Shown: piece after piece, positions 40,646-45,449 of the stretch
Position numbering within the stretch: position 1 is the stretch's first letter
Layout: each line of letters starts with the position of its first letter
Assembly (NCBI RefSeq): GCF_013340935.1
Contig: NZ_WHOS01000056.1
Location: forward strand, 1 to 45,449
Origin: Azospirillum melinis
GTDB lineage: Bacteria > Pseudomonadota > Alphaproteobacteria > Azospirillales > Azospirillaceae
Direction of reading: 5' to 3'
Length of the DNA stretch: 45,449 nt
Notes under the pieces: generated by a model
The model's database searches: none
Told to the model about the DNA's origin: nothing
Seen by the model: only the letters and a program-made list of their open reading frames with translations
Translations under genes and position numbers: made by a program

Positions 40646-43183
40646 CTACATCCCCGAAAGCTGCCGCAGCTTGGCGAAGGGGTGGTCCTCGTTGGTCGGC
40701 TTTTCCCGCCGCTGCCGGTTCGCCTGCTGCTGGCGGGAGGGCCGCTTGCGCTTCCAGGTCACCGCCCCGTCCTCGCCCTCCGCACGGGCATAGCCGAGCC
40801 CGGTCAGCACCGCCCCCAGCTCCTCCGCCGACAGGCCGACGCGCTGGCCGAGCGCCACCTCGCGGATCGGTGCATTGGCCCTGGATGCGGTCAGCAGTTC
40901 GGTCTCCAGCCGGTCGAGCATGTCGACGCGCAGCGCCCGCCCGCCGGCCAGCGGATAGCCGATGGCCTCCCAGAAGCCGGGGGGCGCACCGCCGTCCTTC
41001 AATGGCGGCGCTTCGACCGACACCCGGCCGGGCGGCGGGATCGGCACCGGCAGCGGATGCCCCTTCGACACCGCCCACAGCAGCCCGCGCAACGTCACCG
41101 CCGCCGGCTTGGCGAGTGCAGTCAGATAGAGGTGCGACACCCCCAGCCGGACGCCCAGCCCGGTCAGCGCCTTGCGGTCCTCGCGCTCCAGCCGCTCGAC
41201 CATGTCGGCGACGGGCTGCCGCGGCAGAACCCCCAGCCCCTCCACCAGCTGGAAGGCCAGACCGCGGCCGGCGCCGGACAGGGCTTGCGCGGCGGACAGC
41301 GCGAAGAGCGGTTTCAGCCGGGCGGCGATGTGGTCTTTCAGCCAACGCTCCAGCCGTGCCCGCACCCGCTCGCGCTGGGTCTGATCCAGCATGCCGTCGT
41401 CGAACGGCACCACCAGCGGCGCCAGCACCGACGGCCCGGCGGCCAGCCGCGCCACCGGCAGGTTGTCGGCGCTCAGCACCCCGTCGGCCCCCAGCGCGAA
41501 GGCGTCGTCCGGCTCCGCCTCGAAGGCGCGCAGCCGCTTGGCGAGTTCGTCGCGCAACGCCCGCCGGGCGGCGGTCAGCAGCGACTTCGCCTCGTCGGAG
41601 CGGTCGGGCGCGTCGGGAACGAAGCGGAAGCCCTCCAGCTTGCCGACCACATGCCCCTCCACCACCACCTCGCCGTCGGCGCGCACGCCGCCCAGCAGGG
41701 AGCGCCCGTCCTTCAGCGTGCGGGCCAGCGTGGCGGAGCGGCGGTCGATGAAGCGCTGGGTCAGCCGCTCGTGCAGGGCGTCGGACAGCCGGTCCTCGAT
41801 GGCGCGGGTGCGTTCCTGCCAGTGCAGCGGGTCCTTCAGCCAGGTCGGCCGGTTGGAGATGTAGGTCCAGGTGCGGATGTGGGCGATGCGGGCGACCAGC
41901 GCGTCGATGTCGCCCTCGGTGCGGTCGAGCCGGGCGATCTGCTTCGCCACCCAATCGTCGTCCAGCCGGCGCAGCGGCGTGCGCAGGCTGCGGAAGATCT
42001 GGCCGAGCAGCTTGGTGTGGGCATCCGACAGCACCTTGCGGAAGTCGGGGACCTGACAGACCTCCCACAGCAGCTTGACCGCGTCGCGGCCGCGCGCCAG
42101 ATCCATGATGTCGGGATCGCGCACCAGCGCCTGGAGTGCCAGATGGTCGTCGGCCTCGCGCACGCGGGACAGTTCCTGGAGCGGCGCGCGTTCCTCCAGC
42201 GATTTCAGCAGGAAGCCCGGCGTGTCGAAGCGGAGATCGCTGTTGCGCCAGGACAGCGCCTTGACCGTCTCGAACTCGTGGTTCTCGACGCGGGTGACGA
42301 GGTCGGCGTCCAGCTCCCCCACCTCGTCGGTGGTGCCGAAGGTGCCGTCGCGCATGTGGCGGCCGGCGCGACCGGCGATCTGCGCCACCTCGGCGGGGCG
42401 CAGGCGGCGCGGGGCGAAGCCGTCGAACTTGACGATGCGGGCGAAGGCGACATGGTCGACATCCATGTTCAGCCCCATGCCGATGGCGTCGGTCGCCACC
42501 AGATAATCGACCTCGCCCGCCTGATAGAGTCCGACCTGCGCGTTGCGCGTGCGCGGGCTGAGCGCGCCCAGCACCACGGCGGTGCCGCCGCGCTGGCGCC
42601 GGATCATCTCGGCGATGGCATAGACGTCGGTGGCGGAAAAGGCGACGACGGCCGAGCGCGGCGGCAGCCGCGTCAGCTTCTTGTACCCGGCATAGGTCAG
42701 CTGCGAGAAGCGCGGCCGGCTGATGAACTCCGCCTTCGGCACCAGCCGGCGGATCATCGGCTGCATCGAATCGGACCCCAGCACCATGGTCTCGACCATG
42801 CCGCGGGCGTTCAGCAGCCGGTCGGTGAAGATGTGGCCGCGCTCGGGATCGGCGCAGAGCTGGATTTCGTCCACCGCCAGGAAATCGACCGCGCGGTCCA
42901 GCGGCATCGATTCGACGGTGCAGACCCAGTAGGACGGGTTGGGGGGCAGGATCTTCTCCTCCCCCGTGACCAGTGCTACCGCGTTTTTCCCCTTGATCCC
43001 GACGATGCGGTCATAGTTCTCCCGCGCCAACAGGCGCAGGGGAAAGCCGATCATTCCGGACCGGTGACCGAGCATGCGCTCGATCGCCAGATAGGTCTTG
43101 CCGGTGTTGGTCGGCCCCAGCACGGCGACCACACGGCCCCCCCGCCCGAGACCGCCGCCCGCCGAAGCGTGAGAGGACGTCAT
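40646..43183 (-). CDS. Suv3-like superfamily 2 RNA/DNA helicase
   Basis: An 845-residue DExH helicase related to the mitochondrial degradosome helicase Suv3 (also MgpS-like in annotations). Walker A is GPTNTGKT (23-30), motif II DEIQ (105-108), motif III FSATD, motif V ATDAIGMGLNMD and motif VI QIAGRAGRH. A long C-terminal half (about 330-800) contains the Suv3-type helical region and ends in a basic Gln/Arg-rich tail (about 800-845). It likely unwinds RNA in turnover or ribosome-related processes; the exact role in bacteria is not established. First gene of a pair with the S4 protein. Confidence 0.92.
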   Translation of the reverse strand: MTSSHASAGGGLGRGGRVVAVLGPTNTGKTYLAIERMLGHRSGMIGFPLRLLARENYDRIVGIKGKNAVALVTGEEKILPPNPSYWVCTVESMPLDRAVDFLAVDEIQLCADPERGHIFTDRLLNARGMVETMVLGSDSMQPMIRRLVPKAEFISRPRFSQLTYAGYKKLTRLPPRSAVVAFSATDVYAIAEMIRRQRGGTAVVLGALSPRTRNAQVGLYQAGEVDYLVATDAIGMGLNMDVDHVAFARIVKFDGFAPRRLRPAEVAQIAGRAGRHMRDGTFGTTDEVGELDADLVTRVENHEFETVKALSWRNSDLRFDTPGFLLKSLEERAPLQELSRVREADDHLALQALVRDPDIMDLARGRDAVKLLWEVCQVPDFRKVLSDAHTKLLGQIFRSLRTPLRRLDDDWVAKQIARLDRTEGDIDALVARIAHIRTWTYISNRPTWLKDPLHWQERTRAIEDRLSDALHERLTQRFIDRRSATLARTLKDGRSLLGGVRADGEVVVEGHVVGKLEGFRFVPDAPDRSDEAKSLLTAARRALRDELAKRLRAFEAEPDDAFALGADGVLSADNLPVARLAAGPSVLAPLVVPFDDGMLDQTQRERVRARLERWLKDHIAARLKPLFALSAAQALSGAGRGLAFQLVEGLGVLPRQPVADMVERLEREDRKALTGLGVRLGVSHLYLTALAKPAAVTLRGLLWAVSKGHPLPVPIPPPGRVSVEAPPLKDGGAPPGFWEAIGYPLAGGRALRVDMLDRLETELLTASRANAPIREVALGQRVGLSAEELGAVLTGLGYARAEGEDGAVTWKRKRPSRQQQANRQRREKPTNEDHPFAKLRQLSGM

Positions 43184-43248
43184 GGGGTTAAGCTTTGGGG
43201 TGCGCGGGGCCGCAATGCAAGCGGCGGCTTGTCTTTATGGCCATCTGT

Positions 43249-43271
43249 CCCTCTCCCGGGGCGGGGGAGGG
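43249..43271. repeat. Solo REP-like core
   Basis: CCCTCTCCCGGGG followed by CGGGGGAGGG differs at one base from the 23-bp core at 38847-38869. It stands alone in the 198-bp gap between the helicase gene and the Spy-like gene, showing the element is dispersed. Confidence 0.8.
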
Positions 43272-43292
43272 CGCTTTTTCCAAATACGACAA

Positions 43293-43320
43293 GGGCCGCC
43301 GAATGGGGGTTCGGCGGCCC
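43293..43320 (-). terminator. Hairpin after the Spy/CpxP-like gene
   Basis: A perfect 11-bp stem GGGCCGCCGAA/TTCGGCGGCCC with a 6-base loop, 61 bases past the stop on minus. Only a short TTGTCG follows, so termination may be moderate. Confidence 0.7.
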
Positions 43321-43381
43321 TCGGGCTCACGGCGGCTGCGTTGGGGGGCTTGGGATCGCCGCCGGGAGTCTGTCTGTTACG

Positions 43382-43960
43382 TCAGCCCTTGGGCGGCTCC
43401 TGCGGTGCCGGCGCCGGCCCCGGACCAGGGCCCTTGCCCGGACCCATGCCGTGATGGCCCGGGCCGCCATGGTGCGGGCCCATATGGTGGCCGCCCATGC
43501 CGCCCGGTCCCGGGTTCAGCATGCGGTCGGCCTGCTTCTGCTGGTCGGGCGTCAGCTGGGCGTAGAGGTCGGTCAGGGCCGGGCGGACGGTCTGGACCTG
43601 CTGCAGGTGGGCCTGCATCATCTGCTCGGCGCGTTCAAGGCGCTGCGGCAGGGCTGCCGGTGCCGGGGTGTCCTTGAACTTGACGCACAGATCCTGCGTC
43701 GGCTTCAGGCTGGAGCGGGCGGCGTCGGCGAACTTGGTCCAGGCGGCGCGCTGCTGTTCGGTGATGTTCAGCTTCTTCTCCGCATAGGCCAGCTTGCCGG
43801 CCAGACGGGCCTCCTGGTCCTCGCACATGCGGGCGAAGTGGCGGTCGGGACCGCCGGCCGGGCCGGGACCGCCGGGCTGCGGACCACCCTGGGCGAAGAC
43901 CGGAACGGCCACGCCGAGACCGGCGACCAGCAGGGCGGACGTCAGAAGGGCGCGTTTCAT
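43382..43960 (-). CDS. Spy/CpxP-like LTxxQ-motif periplasmic protein with His-rich tail
   Basis: A 192-residue protein with a clear Sec signal peptide (1-23, cleavage after VFA). The mature helical part has the two family LTxxQ-type motifs, LNITEQQ (about 63-69) and LTPDQQ (about 135-140). Relatives act as envelope stress chaperones or metal-responsive periplasmic proteins. The last 45 residues are Gly/Pro/His/Met-rich (GGHHMGPHHGGPGHHGM), suggesting metal binding; that is inference. It is divergent from an OmpR-type regulator and sensor kinase, as expected if it is both target and feedback element of that pair. Confidence 0.88.
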   Translation of the reverse strand: MKRALLTSALLVAGLGVAVPVFAQGGPQPGGPGPAGGPDRHFARMCEDQEARLAGKLAYAEKKLNITEQQRAAWTKFADAARSSLKPTQDLCVKFKDTPAPAALPQRLERAEQMMQAHLQQVQTVRPALTDLYAQLTPDQQKQADRMLNPGPGGMGGHHMGPHHGGPGHHGMGPGKGPGPGPAPAPQEPPKG

Positions 43961-44114
43961 GGTGTCGACTCCTCGGTGTGTTGGTGCTGTCTAAACCCCG
44001 GATGGAGGGGGCTTATTCCGCTGGGACGGTGCCGGCCTCATCGCCGCCGCTGTCCCGATGACCAGACAATGGGCGCCGAACGTTGCGGTCGAATGTCCGC
44101 AAACCGGTCATTTG

Positions 44115-44158
44115 GTAACAGAGTGTAACCGCCCGGCCTCCCGTAACCGGGCGTTACA
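44115..44158. promoter_or_regulatory. GTAAC repeat boxes between the Spy-like gene and its divergent regulator
   Basis: GTAAC-N5-GTAAC (44115-44129) matches the spacing of CpxR-type direct repeats (GTAAA-N5-GTAAA) with a different last base. A second pair, GTAAC-N5-GTTAC (44143-44157), is inverted, and TGTAAC(C)GCCCGG/CCGGGCGTTACA forms a 12-bp inverted repeat with one bulge. Located 45-90 bases before the regulator ATG and about 155-200 bases from the Spy-like ATG, this is a good candidate binding site for the adjacent response regulator. Confidence 0.6.
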
Positions 44159-44202
44159 CATTTCCCCTTCACGCCCGCGGCGTGGCACCCGATCATGGGG
44201 CC

Positions 44203-44946
44203 ATGGACCGCACGCCCCACCTCCTCGTCGTCGACGACGACCGCGAAATCCGCTCCCTCGTCGCCCAGTTCCTGACCAAGCACGGCTTCCGGGTCACCGG
44301 GGTCCGGGACGGGGCGGAGATGATGCGCACGCTCGACGGCGCCCGCGTCGACCTGATCGTGCTCGACCTGATGCTGCCGGGGGAGGACGGGCTGTCGCTC
44401 TGCCGCCGCCTGCGCGCGACGCCGCAGACGGCGCAGACCCCCGTCATCATGCTGACCGCCATGGGCGAGGAGACCGACCGCATCGTCGGGCTGGAGATGG
44501 GCGCCGACGATTATCTGGCGAAGCCCTTCAGCCCGCGCGAGCTGCTGGCCCGCATCAAGGCGGTGCTGCGCCGCGTCTCCGCCCCGCCGGTGGCGGGGGC
44601 GCCTGCGGCGGCCGGCACGGTGCTGCGCTTCGAGGGCTGGTCGCTCGACCTCACCAAGCGGGAGCTGCGCTCGCCCGACGGCGTGCTGGTCCAGCTGTCG
44701 GCCGGAGAGTACGACCTGCTGGTCGCCTTCGTCGAACATCCGCAGCGCGTGCTGACCCGCGACCAGCTGCTCGATCTGGCGCGCGGCCGCTCGGCGGTGC
44801 CCTTCGACCGCTCCATCGACGTGCAGGTCAGCCGCCTGCGCCGCAAGATCGAACCGGATCCGGCCGACCCGACGCTGATCAAGACGGTGCGCGGCGGCGG
44901 CTACCTCTTCACGCCCACCGTCTCCAACGGCGGTGTGGCGCCATGA
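44203..44946 (+). CDS. OmpR-family response regulator
   Basis: A 247-residue DNA-binding regulator. Receiver Asp55 in VLDLMLPGEDG, acid pocket Asp11-Asp12, Thr85 and Lys107 are seen; the C-terminal winged helix (about 145-240) ends in TVRGGGYLFTP. The preferred start is ATG 44203; a GTG at 44182 is also in frame. Its stop overlaps the ATG of the sensor kinase. Divergent from the Spy-like gene, with GTAAC boxes between. Confidence 0.93.
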   Translation: MDRTPHLLVVDDDREIRSLVAQFLTKHGFRVTGVRDGAEMMRTLDGARVDLIVLDLMLPGEDGLSLCRRLRATPQTAQTPVIMLTAMGEETDRIVGLEMGADDYLAKPFSPRELLARIKAVLRRVSAPPVAGAPAAAGTVLRFEGWSLDLTKRELRSPDGVLVQLSAGEYDLLVAFVEHPQRVLTRDQLLDLARGRSAVPFDRSIDVQVSRLRRKIEPDPADPTLIKTVRGGGYLFTPTVSNGGVAP

Positions 44947-45449
44947 CCGCCCAGCCGGAAACGGCCAAGTCCCAGCCGGAAACGGCCAAATCCAGGCTCG
45001 CCCGCCGCCGCGGCGCCTTCCGCCGGCTTCCCTTCCGCTTCCCCGACAGCCTCGCCGCGCGCATCGCCCTGACGGTGGTGCTGGCGCTGCTGCTGACCCA
45101 GGCGATCAGCGCGCTGGTCTATCTGACCGACCGCAGCGAGGGGCCGCCGATCCACGGTCCCAACGTGCTGATCCAGCGCATCACCGCCATCGTCCAGCTG
45201 GTGGAGAGCACGCCGCCGCAGGGGCGCGAGCGGGTGGTGCGCGCCATCGACGACCCGGTCCTGCGGGTGGAGCTGAGCCCGGACCGGCCGCCGCCGCTGT
45301 CGCCCGGCGCCTATGCCGGCGGCCGGTTCGAAGGGCTGAAGCGCCGGCTGAGCGAGCAGCTCGACACCGCCGACCGCAACATCCTGATCGAGGTCCAGCG
45401 CCCGCCCCGCGGGGAGCCCCGCGGGGCGGGCGCTGGACCTCGATCAGGA
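44943..45449 (+). CDS. Sensor histidine kinase, truncated by the contig end
   Basis: The first 169 codons of a kinase, cut by the window end. ATG 44943 overlaps the regulator stop (ATGA). The N-terminus has two tandem QPETAKS heptads (residues 4-17) from a 21-bp DNA repeat (44950-44991), then a basic region, a membrane segment (about 46-65) and the start of a periplasmic domain. HAMP, dimerisation and ATP domains are missing. Codons from about 45415 on are unreliable because the end is a fold-back palindrome. Kinase identity rests mainly on position after an OmpR-type regulator. Confidence 0.75.
   Translation, partial: MTAQPETAKSQPETAKSRLARRRGAFRRLPFRFPDSLAARIALTVVLALLLTQAISALVYLTDRSEGPPIHGPNVLIQRITAIVQLVESTPPQGRERVVRAIDDPVLRVELSPDRPPPLSPGAYAGGRFEGLKRRLSEQLDTADRNILIEVQRPPRGEPRGAGAGPRSG
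45382..45449. repeat. Perfect fold-back palindrome at the contig end
   Basis: The 33 bases 45382-45414 are exactly reverse-complemented at 45417-45449, with only AG between. It begins in the kinase coding frame and runs to the final base. A perfect palindrome of this length at the exact end is best explained as a library or assembly fold-back artefact, so sequence after about 45416 should not be trusted. Confidence 0.85.

Noticed and set aside
40370..44128. 1252-codon open frame on plus opposite the S4, helicase and Spy-like genes
   Set aside because: Antisense shadow: it spans three real genes and two intergenic gaps with His/Gln/Arg-rich composition and no domains.
45382..45449. Natural hairpin telomere or terminator at the end
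   Set aside because: It interrupts a coding frame at the last base of an adapter-tainted contig; a fold-back artefact is simpler.

Overview
The window reads as one complete assembly contig from a GC-rich alphaproteobacterium, most likely an Azospirillum-like member of the Rhodospirillales/Azospirillales. This is inferred from codon bias, protein style and gene order (coaBC-dut; trpB-trpA-accD-folC; mutM/enoyl-CoA hydratase/rpsT/dnaA); no database search was possible. Both ends carry technical scars. Bases 8-40 match a degraded Nextera (Tn5) read-1 adapter at 28 of 33 positions. The last 68 bases (45382-45449) form a perfect 33-bp fold-back palindrome that cuts into a histidine kinase gene. 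No rRNA, IS element, prophage or CRISPR array was seen.

Layout. 80-1830 (minus): coaBC and dut. 2053-4920: a LuxO-like sigma-54 activator, a cold-shock gene behind a 336-bp leader region, and a convergent REC-Hpt protein, which together look like phosphorelay parts. 5148-9809: the trpB-trpA-accD-folC supraoperon. 9983-13763: tRNA-Ala(CGC) on minus, then yggT, a DUF167 gene, folD, a CorA-like transporter and modD. 13764-14085: a 23-codon hydrophobic mini-gene with a strong ribosome site, a LacI-type palindrome upstream and a strong hairpin downstream. 14086-20740: an acyl-CoA ligase/GNAT protein of the Pat type, lactate dehydrogenase, a LysR regulator, an atypical SDR protein and inorganic pyrophosphatase. 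20905-26163: two peptide-type solute-binding proteins and two permeases, with no ATPase gene. 26189-28511 (minus): an unrecognised 550-residue protein and gpt.

28673-29160 holds two identical tRNA-Arg(ACG) genes, each with its own promoter and terminator. 29251-32653: proline iminopeptidase, a 135-bp nest of CACGGAT repeats arranged as an inverted repeat, mutM with one zinc ligand missing, a small exported protein and an enoyl-CoA hydratase. 32849-36240: rpsT, dnaA and a REC-GGDEF diguanylate cyclase. 36443-38714: a polyamine-type binding protein and its ATPase, with no permease genes. 38719-38869: a REP-like inverted repeat whose core recurs at 43249-43271. 38941-43183 (minus): a Tim44-like protein, an S4/Hsp15-like protein and a Suv3-like helicase. 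43382-45449: a Spy/CpxP-like periplasmic protein divergent from an OmpR-type regulator and a truncated sensor kinase, with GTAAC repeats between them.

Most of the window is ordinary housekeeping DNA. The best candidates for something undescribed are the 23-codon mini-gene, the CACGGAT inverted array, and the proposed envelope- or metal-stress circuit at the right end. None is proven by sequence alone.
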